NCBI GenBank assembly: GCA_005405945.1
Contig: BJHW01000001.1
Span: forward strand, 8,618,001-8,682,000
Reading direction: 5' to 3'
Source: Streptomyces violaceusniger
GTDB taxonomy: Bacteria > Actinomycetota > Actinomycetes > Streptomycetales > Streptomycetaceae
Length of the DNA stretch: 64,000 bases
Shown here: positions 1-7,305 of the stretch, piece after piece
Layout of the letters: every line of letters starts with the position of its first letter
Position numbering within the stretch: the first letter of the stretch is position 1
Notes under the pieces: model-generated
Told to the model about the DNA's origin: nothing
The model's input: only the letters and a program-made list of their open reading frames with translations
The model's database searches: none
Translations under genes and position numbers: made by a program

Positions 1-606
1 TGGCGTGGGTGATCACACAGCCCTTGGGGCGGCCGGTGGTGCCCGAGGTGTAGATGATGGTTGCGGGCTGATCGGGGGTCACGGCCAGCCGGTGCCGTTC
101 CACCAGATCGTCCTCGACGGACTCCCCGGCCGCCAGCAGCTCGTCCAGCGCCCCCGCGTCCAGCTGCCACAGCTGCCTCAGATGCGGCAGCCGGCCGACC
201 ACCGAGCCGACCGTCATCGCGTGGTCCTCGTGCTCCACGACACAGGCGGAGACCCCCGCGTCATGCAGCATCCAGCAGACCTGCTCGGCGGAGGAGGTGG
301 GGTACAGCGGAACGCTCTGGGCGCCGATGCTCCACAGCGCGAAGTCGAAGAGCGTCCACTCATAGCGGGTGGGACACATGATGGCGACGCGGTCGCCGAA
401 TCGGACCCCACGGGCCAGCAGGCCCTTGGCGAGCGCCGTCACCTCGTCCCGGAACTGGCCCGCGGTCACGTCCCGCCAGCCACCGTCCGCCGTCTTGCGC
501 GCCAGTGCAACCCGGAGGGGGTCGGAGTCCGCATGGTCGAAGACGGCATCCGCCAGTCCTCCGGCCTGAGGCGGCGTCGCCAACGGGGGACGGTGAACTC
601 GCGCAA
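1..606 (-). CDS. AMP-forming acyl-CoA synthetase, N-terminal part (runs off window)
   Basis: Activates a carboxylic (probably fatty) acid to its acyl-CoA via an acyl-adenylate. The minus strand reads into the adenylate-forming P-loop signature YTSGTTGRPKG at the left edge, so only about the first 200 residues are present; the substrate-specificity and C-terminal domains lie outside. The start chosen is TTG at 606, which has an AAGGAG ribosome site seven bases upstream and begins (M)REFTVP, the usual N-terminus of actinobacterial long-chain acyl-CoA ligases as I recall them. Between that start and the rest of the domain the frame breaks in a run of five G (585-589). One extra base restores MREFTVPPLATPPQ. 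If the break is real, translation could instead start at TTG 583. The family call is firm; the chain-length specificity is not known. Confidence 0.85.
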
Positions 607-791
607 TACCTGCTCCTTGAAGCCGCTGGGCACAGCGCCGCGACCGTACCCGATCCGGCCCCGATGCGGGAGAGGTGTTTTGTGCCCGGAACGTACGGAA
701 TGCCGGGCGGACAGTGAGGTGAAAGGGCATCAATCGGGCATTGGCGAGGGCGGATTGCGTGGAGTCTGGCCCTATGCGCCGCGTGTGTGGC
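607..791. other. Intergenic region between ligase and LysR gene
   Basis: About 185 bases separate the ligase start from the stop of the LysR gene; both genes are on the minus strand. The ligase promoter must lie here or further upstream. I see no clear hairpin or operator. Confidence 0.4.
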
Positions 792-1694
792 TTATATGTA
801 ACGGCCTTCTGCACGAAATCTCTCCGATCGTGGCACCGGGCCCGCCAGGATCGCGGCGGCGAGTCGCTCCGCGGCGGCGTGCGGGGCGCCCTCGTGCCGA
901 TGCTTTCCGTACAGCAGCACGAAATCCACCGGGCCGAGGTCCGGCAGCCCCGCCCGTTCGGGGACCGGCGCCAGGCCCGGCGGAATCAGACCATGGGTGT
1001 GGGCCATCACCCCGAGCCCGGCGCGGGCCGCCGCGACCAGGCCGTTGAGACTGCCACTGGTGCATACGATCCGCCATGACCTGCCGTGTCGCTCCAGCAC
1101 ATCCAGCGCGCGGGCCCGGGTGAGCCCGGGCGGCGGGAAGACGATCAGGGGGAGCGGGCGGTCCGGATCCAGCCGCAGCCGCTCGGCGCCGATCCACACC
1201 AGCCGGTCCCGCCACACCAGCTGCCCGCCCGGCCGGTCCTCGGACCGCTTGGCCAGCACCAGATCCAGCTTGCCCGCCTCCAGCCGCTCGTGCAGCGTGC
1301 CCGAGAGCTCGACGGTGAGCTCCAGGTCCACCTCGGGGTGGTCGCGGCGGAACCCCTCCAGGATCTCCGGCAGCCGCGTCACCACGAAGTCCTCCGAGGC
1401 GCCGAAGCGCAGCCGGCCGCGCAGCCGGGTGCCCCGGAACCAGCTCGCCGCCCGCTCGTTCGCCTCCAGGATGGAGCGGGCGAACCCCAGCATCGCCTCG
1501 CCGTCCTCGGTCAGCTCCACCCCGTGGGTGTCGCGGGCGAACAGCTGCCGCCCCACGGCCGCCTCCAGCTTGCGCACCTGCTGGCTCACGGTGGACTGGC
1601 GCACCCCGAGGCGGTCGGCGGCCTGGGTGAAGCTGAGGGTCTGGGACACCGCGAGGAACGTCCGGAGCTGGGCGGGGTCGTACATGGCGGCCAC
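792..1694 (-). CDS. LysR-family transcriptional regulator
   Basis: A DNA-binding regulator of about 300 residues, the normal LysR length. Residues 5-65 form the winged helix-turn-helix (LRTFLAVSQTLSFTQAADRLG, then the recognition helix in QSTVSQQVRKLE); the rest is the periplasmic-binding-like effector domain. The start may be GTG 1694 or the ATG three codons later (1685). It is transcribed away from the BASS-family transporter beginning near 1898, the classical LysR arrangement in which the regulator controls its divergent neighbour from the shared intergenic region. The effector is unknown, but is probably the transporter's organic-anion substrate or a metabolite of it; that link is inferred from position. 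Confidence 0.9.
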   Translation of the reverse strand: MAAMYDPAQLRTFLAVSQTLSFTQAADRLGVRQSTVSQQVRKLEAAVGRQLFARDTHGVELTEDGEAMLGFARSILEANERAASWFRGTRLRGRLRFGASEDFVVTRLPEILEGFRRDHPEVDLELTVELSGTLHERLEAGKLDLVLAKRSEDRPGGQLVWRDRLVWIGAERLRLDPDRPLPLIVFPPPGLTRARALDVLERHGRSWRIVCTSGSLNGLVAAARAGLGVMAHTHGLIPPGLAPVPERAGLPDLGPVDFVLLYGKHRHEGAPHAAAERLAAAILAGPVPRSERFRAEGRYI

Positions 1695-1800
1695 TGTACG
1701 CCCGGGTCATCACGCAAGGCGATGGCAGTCAGAGCGGTATGCGGGATTCCCGATGGCCTTGATCGGGAGCACTATGGAACGGGCCCCGTCCGTGTCCACG

Positions 1801-1890
1801 CCAGGCCGGAAATGAGCGAGAAGCCAGGCCGGCAAGAGTGAGAAGTCCGGTCAGAAAGACCGAGAAGCCAGGCCGGAAAGAGCGAGAAAG
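1801..1890 (+). repeat. Four tandem 22-23 bp repeats before the transporter gene
   Basis: Four imperfect direct copies occur at 1801-1823, 1824-1845, 1846-1867 and 1868-1890. Each has a CCAGGCCGG-like head and a purine-rich GAGAAG tail. The array ends seven bases before the ATG at 1898 and fills the 5' part of the LysR/transporter intergenic region. It may be an operator array, a leader, or a slippage-generated minisatellite; if the upstream GTG at 1838 were used, the last copies would encode a basic KxEKPGRKERERER extension. Confidence 0.75.
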
Positions 1891-1897
1891 AGAACGA

Positions 1898-2989
1898 ATG
1901 CCGCACCGCCCGCACGTCCGCAAGATCGCCCTTCCCGCCCTTCCCTCCTGGCTCCCCCTGGACGGTTTCATCCTCGGACTCATCGGCACCGTGGCGCTCG
2001 CCGTGCTGCTCCCGGTCAGCGGCCGGGCCGCCACCATCACCGACGGGGCCACCACGGTCGCGGTCGCCTTCCTCTTCTTCCTCTACGGCGCCCGGCTCTC
2101 CACCCGTGAGGCGCTGGACGGGGTGCGCCACTGGCGGCTCCACCTGACCGTGCTGGTGTGCACCTTCGTCATCTTCCCGGCCCTCGGCCTGGCCGCGCGC
2201 GGCCTGGTGCCGTACGTGCTGACGCATCCCCTCTACACCGGGCTGCTCTTCCTGTGCCTGGTGCCCTCGACGGTCCAGTCCTCCATCGCCTTCACCTCGA
2301 TCGCCCGGGGCAATGTGGCCGCCGCGATCTGCGCGGGCTCCTTCTCCAGCCTGCTCGGTGTGGTGGTCACCCCGGTGCTGGTCGCGCTGTTGCTGGGCGG
2401 CAGCGGAGGCGGCTTCTCGGCCGACTCGATGATCAAGATCGCGCTTCAGCTGCTGGCCCCCTTCCTCGCCGGTCAGCTGCTGCGCCGCTGGATCGGCGGC
2501 TTCATCTCGCGCCATCGGGTGGTGCTGCGGCTGGTGGACCGGGGCTCGGTGCTGCTCGTGGTCTACGCGGCGTTCAGCGAGGGCATGAACCGGGGCATCT
2601 GGCACCAGGTGACCCCGGCCCGGCTGGCGATCCTGCTCGGCGTCGAGGCGGTCCTGCTCACGGTGATGCTCACGCTCACCTCGTACGGCTCGCGGAAGCT
2701 GGGCTTCGTCCGCGAGGACCGGATCACGATCGTGTTCGCGGGGTCGAAGAAGAGCCTGGCCGCCGGGCTGCCGATGGCGAGCGTGCTCTTCGGCGCCCAG
2801 GCGAGCCTGGCGGTGCTGCCGCTGATGCTCTTCCACCAGATGCAGCTGATGGTCTGCGCGGTGCTGGCCCGCCGCTTCGCGGCGCGGGCGCCGGAGGCGG
2901 CGGTGACGGGAGCCGAGAACCGGTCCAACCGGTCCGGGGCCCAGGCCGATACGGACAGCGCGGACGACGCCGCGCTGGCCCGCGTCTGA
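1898..2989 (+). CDS. Bile acid:sodium symporter (BASS/SBF) family transporter
   Basis: A polytopic membrane protein of 363 residues with about ten hydrophobic segments, beginning DGFILGLIGTVALAVLLPV. Conserved helix stretches such as FLYGARLSTREALDGVRHW are characteristic of the SBF-like/YfeH branch, which takes up organic anions with sodium. I chose ATG 1898 because it starts just before the first membrane segment; the frame remains open to GTG 1838, but that part is repeat sequence. The C-terminal 35 residues are hydrophilic. The divergent LysR gene is the likely regulator. The substrate cannot be read from the sequence. Confidence 0.85.
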   Translation: MPHRPHVRKIALPALPSWLPLDGFILGLIGTVALAVLLPVSGRAATITDGATTVAVAFLFFLYGARLSTREALDGVRHWRLHLTVLVCTFVIFPALGLAARGLVPYVLTHPLYTGLLFLCLVPSTVQSSIAFTSIARGNVAAAICAGSFSSLLGVVVTPVLVALLLGGSGGGFSADSMIKIALQLLAPFLAGQLLRRWIGGFISRHRVVLRLVDRGSVLLVVYAAFSEGMNRGIWHQVTPARLAILLGVEAVLLTVMLTLTSYGSRKLGFVREDRITIVFAGSKKSLAAGLPMASVLFGAQASLAVLPLMLFHQMQLMVCAVLARRFAARAPEAAVTGAENRSNRSGAQADTDSADDAALARV

Positions 2990-2991
2990 CG

Positions 2992-3768
2992 TCAGCTGGT
3001 GGCGGCCGGGTTTCCGGCGGCCTGGTCCGCCTTTCCGGTGGTCTGGTCCGCCTTTCCGGTGGTCTGGTCGCCCTTTCCGGTGGTCTGGTCGGCCTTTCCG
3101 GTGGTCTGGTCCTCGGCAGGCGGCAGCGGCTTGCGGGCGATGAGGGACGCCTGCGGGGTGGGTTCCCAGCGCTCCGGTTCCCGGAAGGTCCGGGCGTGGA
3201 CCGGCAGTCCGGCCCCGGCCAGCAACTCGGCGATCCGGTCCGGTTGCCACCGGCGGAAGGTCAGCGACACCTCATGACCGAACGCCTCCGTGTAGACCCG
3301 CTGCTCATCGCCCACCTGGAAGCCCACCAGCGCGTATCCACCGGGCGCCAGCACCCGGTGGAACTCGGCGAACACATCCGGCAGCCGCTCCTGCGGAATG
3401 TGGATCGTGGAGTACCACGCCACCACGGCGGCGAGGGTGCCGTCCGGGATGTCCAGGGCCAGCATCGACCCCTCCTCGAACCGCAGCCCGGGGTGCTCCC
3501 GCCGGGCCAGCTCCACCATCCGCGGCGACAGGTCGATCCCGTACACGGACAGCCCCAGACCGTGGAGGTGCGCGGTCACCCGGCCCGGCCCGCAGCCCAC
3601 ATCGGCCACGGGTCCGCCCCCGGCGTTCCGCACCAGCTCGGCGAACCCGGCGAGCACTGCTCGTTCCAGCGTCTGGGCATCCAGTTCATCGCGGAAACGC
3701 TCGTCGTAGTCGAGGGCCATGGCGTCGTAGGACGCCCGGGTGGAGTTGAGGAAGTCGCCTTCGGTCAC
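2992..3768 (-). CDS. Class I SAM-dependent methyltransferase with repeat tail
   Basis: A small-molecule methyltransferase of 258 residues. The Rossmann motif I (VADVGCGPGRVTAHL) is followed by motif II (YGIDLSPRMVELAR) and the Methyltransf_11/25-type segment LAPGGYALVGF. The start is GTG 3768 (VTEGDFLNSTRASYDAMA); the N-terminal 'SYDAMALDYDERF' helix is typical of this family. The last 30 residues are low-complexity, repeating QTTGK[AG]D, encoded by a 21-bp minisatellite, and are not part of the fold. It converges with the transporter gene, two bases from its stop codon. The acceptor is unknown. Confidence 0.85.
   Translation of the reverse strand: MTEGDFLNSTRASYDAMALDYDERFRDELDAQTLERAVLAGFAELVRNAGGGPVADVGCGPGRVTAHLHGLGLSVYGIDLSPRMVELARREHPGLRFEEGSMLALDIPDGTLAAVVAWYSTIHIPQERLPDVFAEFHRVLAPGGYALVGFQVGDEQRVYTEAFGHEVSLTFRRWQPDRIAELLAGAGLPVHARTFREPERWEPTPQASLIARKPLPPAEDQTTGKADQTTGKGDQTTGKADQTTGKADQAAGNPAATS
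3011..3115 (-). repeat. 21-bp coding minisatellite in methyltransferase C-terminus
   Basis: Five head-to-tail 21-base units occur at 3011-3031, 3032-3052, 3053-3073, 3074-3094 and 3095-3115, differing at a few positions. Because 21 is a multiple of three, copy-number changes keep the frame and only lengthen a hydrophilic Q/T/G/K/D tail. Confidence 0.9.
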
Positions 3769-4131
3769 GGCCGCACACCTTAGCGGGACGCACCGCGGAT
3801 CGTTCCCCTCCCCGCCCCTTCCCGCCACCAAGGGCTCCGCCCCTGGGCCCCGGGGGTCTGGGGTGGGGAGCGGGGTAGCCCGCCGCCAAGGTGTCAAGGT
3901 TCGTCGGATGGCCCTGGGGGCGGGTGGCCCTTTCCTGGGGTGTCGATGTGTCGCTTCGCCATGTGGCAGGGGCTTCGCCTGTGGGCTCCGGGGTCTGGGG
4001 CGGAGTCCCAGTTGTGGGAAGGGGCGGGGAGGGGAAACAGCCCGCCGCGGGCGTCACGATCCGTCGGACCCCCCTTGGCGGGGCGCTCCTCCGCGGGCCT
4101 CGTTGTCAGACCCCTCTGCGAGGCTTCGGAC
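3769..4131. other. Intergenic region with a perfect 20-bp inverted repeat
   Basis: This gap of about 360 bases carries two perfect 20-base inverted arms, 3804-3823 and 4016-4035, enclosing 192 bases. The enclosed DNA has two related stretches (GGGCTCC... GGGGTCTGGGG) at each end, so the whole block looks like a palindromic repeat element rather than unique promoter DNA. Similar G/C-rich 'ggctccgcccc' elements are scattered in Streptomyces intergenic regions. I found no convincing ORF or RNA gene inside it. The promoters of the methyltransferase and VOC genes must be at its ends. Confidence 0.6.
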
Positions 4132-4589
4132 ATGACGACACTCACACTGCAGCTGACGATCGACTGTGCCGAGCCCCGCCGGATGGTGGCCTTCTGGTCC
4201 GAGGCCCTGGGCTATGTGCCCGAGCCCCCGCCCGGTGGCCACGCCACCTGGCGGGAGTACTGGGCGGACATGGGGGTGCCCGCGGAGGAGCTGCCCCCGG
4301 GGTCGGGGAGACCCCGGAGTCCATCGTGGATCCGGAGGGGCAGGGGCCGCGGGTGTGGTTCCAGCAGGTTCCGGAGTCCAAGGTCACCAAGAACCGGCTG
4401 CATCTCGATCTGAAGGTGGGCGGTGGGCGGGACGTGCCCCTCGCGGTCCGCACCGAGCGCGTCACCGCGACCGTGGACCGGCTGAAGAAGGCCGGAGCCA
4501 CGGTCCTGCGGATCATGGACGGGCCGGAGATGGAGTACTACGCCGTGGTGCTCCAGGACCCGGAGGGCAATGAGTTCTGTGTTGTCTAG
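4132..4589 (+). CDS. VOC (glyoxalase/bleomycin-resistance-like) protein, apparent frameshift
   Basis: A one-domain vicinal-oxygen-chelate protein of about 152 residues after correction. The N-terminal half (TLQLTIDCAEPRRMVAFWSEALGY) and the C-terminal half (RLHLDLKV...VLQDPEGNEFCVV) are both recognisable but lie in different frames. They join if one G is added in the C5G4 run at 4294-4302, giving PPGVGETPESIVDPEG. This belongs to the actinobacterial 'VOC family protein' type that often has no known substrate. The stop codon overlaps that of the convergent sialidase in the palindrome CTAG (4586-4589). I think the break is an assembly error, not a pseudogene. Confidence 0.8.
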
Positions 4590-6586
4590 CTGTGGCGTGA
4601 CCAGTTGTGGGATGACCGCACGCGGTCGAGGGGGAGGCGGACGAGGACGCCGGAGTGGGGGTCATCGAGCGGGGTGTTGAACTCACGGACGCGGCGCAGC
4701 TCGGTGTCGGACAGGGCGCGGGCGTACAGGCGGAACTCATCGAGATCGCCCGTCATATGGGAGCGGCTGTCCACGGCCTGGCCGAGGTGGAGGCCGAAGG
4801 GCGCGGTGCGGCTCACGGTGCCCGGGGCGTCGGGGGCGGTGACCGCGGTGCCGCCGTCCACGGTGAGGGAGAGCCGTCCGCCGCTGCGCACCAGGGCCAG
4901 GTGATGCCACTGCCCGTCGTTGTACGCGGCGTCGGTGGACACCGACGCGCTGGTGAACGTGGCGAAGCCGTTGACCGTGGTCATCAGCGCCCGGATCCGG
5001 TTGCTCCCGGGCTCACCCCGCAGCCAGACCTGCGGCTGTTTGTTGCCGATGCCGCCCATCCACAGGAACGGATGCTGCCCGGAGGCGGCCGAGTAGCGGA
5101 ACCACAGGCTCACGGTGAAGTCGCGGGTGCCCAGCGGCAGGGCGTTCCGGTACGGGACCCGTACGGCGTCGTCCGCGCCGTCGAAGGACAGCGCGTCGCC
5201 GAAGCGGCCGTCGTCGCGGGTGGCCGCGCCGCCGAGCACGGTCGCGGACCGGGCGCCGGGCGCGCGGTCGTCGGTGGTGGGGGAGGGCGCCTGGCGGGAG
5301 CCCAGCCAGTCCTCGGTGAAGCGGGCGAAGCGGATCTCGTCACGGGCGTCCACCGCACCGCCCTCGTACAGCAGCCCCACCGTGTCGCGGGAGATCGCGA
5401 CCATGTCGGAGTAGCCGGACCAGTCGGTGGTGACGACCTTGCCGCGGTCGACACCGTCCCAGGTGCGGGCCTCGTCCCAGGAGGAGCGGACCATCATGGT
5501 GCGGCGGCGGTCGGGGTCGGCGGGGGCGGAGAAGAGCAGCCGGCTGTAGCCGTCGCGGGCCGGGTCGCGCAGCCGCAGGATCGAGCCCTGCACCTGGGGG
5601 GTGGGCAGATCGGGGATGGTGCGGAAGGGCGCGGTGAAGCTCTGGCCGCCGTCCCGGCTGATGGCGTAGTCGCGGTGGCCGAGATCGGTGCCGTCCTGCT
5701 CCCGGCCGCTGACGTAGATCGAGCCGTCGGCGCGCTCCACCAGCGTCATCTCGGACGGCTTCTGGCGGAAGGTGCCGTCCTCCGCGAGCGGGTAGCTGTC
5801 CACCGCGCCGATGCGCCAGCGGTCGCCGCCGTCGTCGCTGTAGGCGAGCGCGGCGTGGTTGTCGGTGATGCGGCCGCCGCTGTAGCTCTCGGTGTTGAGG
5901 GTGAAGACCAGCCGGCCCTTGTGGTGTCCGCGCTGGAGCTGGATGCCGTGGACGGGGCCGGTGGCGTACCAGGAGTTCCACTGGGCCGGCATCAGCGAGG
6001 AGCTCAGATCGCGCGGGGCCGACCAGGTGGCGCCGTTGTCGTCGCTGTACTGCAGGTGCGGGGAGCGGTCACAGGGGACGTCGCAGCTCTGGGCGTCGTC
6101 GCGGCCGGTGTTGTAGGTGCTGGCGAGCACGATGCGGCCGGTGCGCTGGTCCACGATGGGCGCGGGGTTGCCGTGGGTGTCACCGGCGCCCTCGTTGACC
6201 ACCTGGAGCGGGCCCCAGCTGCGGCCGCCGTCGGTGGAGCGCTTGAGGACCAGATCGATGTCCCCGGCGTCACCGCAGTTGTCGACCCGGCCCTCGGCGA
6301 AGGCGAGCAGGGTGCCGTCCTTGGCCTTGACGATCGCCGGGATCCGGAAGCAGGAGTACCCCTGTTCCTGGGCAGACTTGAAGAGGACCTGCTGTTCGAA
6401 GCCGGAGCCGGAGCCGGCACGGGCCGCGGACGCGGAGGAATCCGTGTCCGCGGCCCGTACCGGAAGCGGGATCAGGGCCAGCGCCGCGGCGGTGAGGAGC
6501 ACGGAGGCGCGGCGCCGCCACGGTCTGGTACGGGAGCGGGGTGGTCTGGTGCGGGGACGTGTGCGGAGAACTGACGCCATGGTCAC
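4586..6586 (-). CDS. Secreted exo-alpha-sialidase (GH33) with LamG-like domain
   Basis: Predicted to release terminal sialic acids from glycoconjugates outside the cell. Residues 1-46 are a strongly basic (RRR) plus hydrophobic export signal ending VRAA. The six-bladed propeller begins with the FRIP motif (residues 80-83, R81 being the carboxylate-binding arginine) and contains Asp-box repeats STDGGRSW, SDDNGATW, SDDGGDRW and SRDGGQSF. From about residue 450 a concanavalin-like LamG domain follows (DDAVRVPYRNALPLGTRDFTVSLWFRY), which may bind sugar. GTG 6586 is preferred because GAAGGG lies at good spacing; ATG 6580 is the alternative. The frame is intact over 666 residues. Regulation may involve the inverted repeat at 6682-6696. 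Confidence 0.9.
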   Translation of the reverse strand: MTMASVLRTRPRTRPPRSRTRPWRRRASVLLTAAALALIPLPVRAADTDSSASAARAGSGSGFEQQVLFKSAQEQGYSCFRIPAIVKAKDGTLLAFAEGRVDNCGDAGDIDLVLKRSTDGGRSWGPLQVVNEGAGDTHGNPAPIVDQRTGRIVLASTYNTGRDDAQSCDVPCDRSPHLQYSDDNGATWSAPRDLSSSLMPAQWNSWYATGPVHGIQLQRGHHKGRLVFTLNTESYSGGRITDNHAALAYSDDGGDRWRIGAVDSYPLAEDGTFRQKPSEMTLVERADGSIYVSGREQDGTDLGHRDYAISRDGGQSFTAPFRTIPDLPTPQVQGSILRLRDPARDGYSRLLFSAPADPDRRRTMMVRSSWDEARTWDGVDRGKVVTTDWSGYSDMVAISRDTVGLLYEGGAVDARDEIRFARFTEDWLGSRQAPSPTTDDRAPGARSATVLGGAATRDDGRFGDALSFDGADDAVRVPYRNALPLGTRDFTVSLWFRYSAASGQHPFLWMGGIGNKQPQVWLRGEPGSNRIRALMTTVNGFATFTSASVSTDAAYNDGQWHHLALVRSGGRLSLTVDGGTAVTAPDAPGTVSRTAPFGLHLGQAVDSRSHMTGDLDEFRLYARALSDTELRRVREFNTPLDDPHSGVLVRLPLDRVRSSHNWSRHS

Positions 6587-6896
6587 GGCCTGCCCTTCAG
6601 ACTGCCTCGTTGAGGCATCGGCATCTGGACGTCGAGGCCGTCGGGCATCACGCCAGGAGGCATCATGCCGTCAGGACATCAAGACATCCCATGTCTCACA
6701 CATGACTGCGGCTGAAAGTGTCTCGTCCTGCGGTCGCCCGGGACAAGGACCGTGCGTCATATCCTCGTGACGCTGCGCCAGTTGAGGTGAGGGCGGGGCG
6801 TGAGGGGAACGGCGCCCGCCCCCGGGTGGCGCCCGGCCCTCGGACGGCGCCCCGCCTCCGGGTGGCGCCCCGCCTCAGGAGGGCGCCTCGCCTCGG
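6587..6896. other. Intergenic region upstream of sialidase
   Basis: These 310 bases lie between the MerR stop and the sialidase start, both on the minus strand. The half near the sialidase is comparatively AT-rich and should hold its promoter. The half near MerR (about 6810-6896) is a run of imperfect GGCGCC-containing repeats (cgggtggcgccccgcctc-like), which can fold and may act as a terminator for the MerR gene. No further gene was seen. Confidence 0.5.
6682..6696. promoter_or_regulatory. Perfect inverted repeat AGACAT-ccc-ATGTCT
   Basis: Two 6-base arms with a 3-base spacer lie about 100 bases upstream of the sialidase start, in the only AT-richer part of this gap. Size and position fit a dimeric repressor or activator site for the sialidase. 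The binding protein is unknown. Confidence 0.45.
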
Positions 6897-7259
6897 TCAG
6901 CCCATGGCCGTCTGGCCCGCCGTGATGACCCGGTCCAGCAGTGACCGGGACAGCTCGAGCTCCTCGATGGCCGAGGTCATCCGCTCCCGCTCGGTGCGCA
7001 GTTCGCCCAGCAGATCCGGGCAGGTGGGCACGAGGCGCTCACCGTCGTCGCGGAGACAGGGCAGGACCTGGGAGATGGTCGCCGTCGACAGCCCGGCCGC
7101 CAGCAGCGCGCGGATGCGCCGCACCACCGCCACATCGGACGCGCGGTACGCGCGATAGCCGCTGGGCAGTCGCTCGGGCCGGAGGAGGCCCTGCTGTTCG
7201 TAGTAGCGCAGCAGCCGTTCGCTCACCCCGGTGCGGCGGGACAGCTCGCCGATCCGCAT
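6897..7259 (-). CDS. MerR-family transcriptional regulator
   Basis: A 120-residue regulator. The N-terminal MerR helix-turn-helix is typical (MRIGELSRRTGVSERLLRYYEQQGLL), followed by the second wing helix and a coiled-coil dimerisation helix (ELRTERERMTSAIEELELSRSLLDRVI). I chose ATG 7259, where the conserved domain begins; the frame continues upstream without a convincing start. A single Cys pair region (LPCLRDDGERLVPTCPDL) is present, but it is not the metal-binding signature of mercury or copper sensors, so a small-molecule or redox role is equally possible. It follows the serine-hydrolase gene by 46 bases and may be co-transcribed with it. Confidence 0.88.
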   Translation of the reverse strand: MRIGELSRRTGVSERLLRYYEQQGLLRPERLPSGYRAYRASDVAVVRRIRALLAAGLSTATISQVLPCLRDDGERLVPTCPDLLGELRTERERMTSAIEELELSRSLLDRVITAGQTAMG

Positions 7260-7305
7260 GGGCCTCCTCCTCGCGGCTAGAACTCTCCGAACCCTCCAAT
7301 GGGTG

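Noticed and set aside
3891..4131. Short open frames in the methyltransferase-VOC gap
   Set aside because: They run through the palindromic repeat, overlap in several frames on both strands and contain no recognisable domain or ribosome site.
4132..4589. VOC gene as a pseudogene
   Set aside because: One base restores a full domain and twelve other genes show the same kind of loss; decay of only one base in each is implausible.
4655..6574. Long open frame of 639 codons on the plus strand opposite the sialidase
   Set aside because: Mirror of the GC-rich sialidase gene; the Asp boxes and FRIP motif are on the minus strand.
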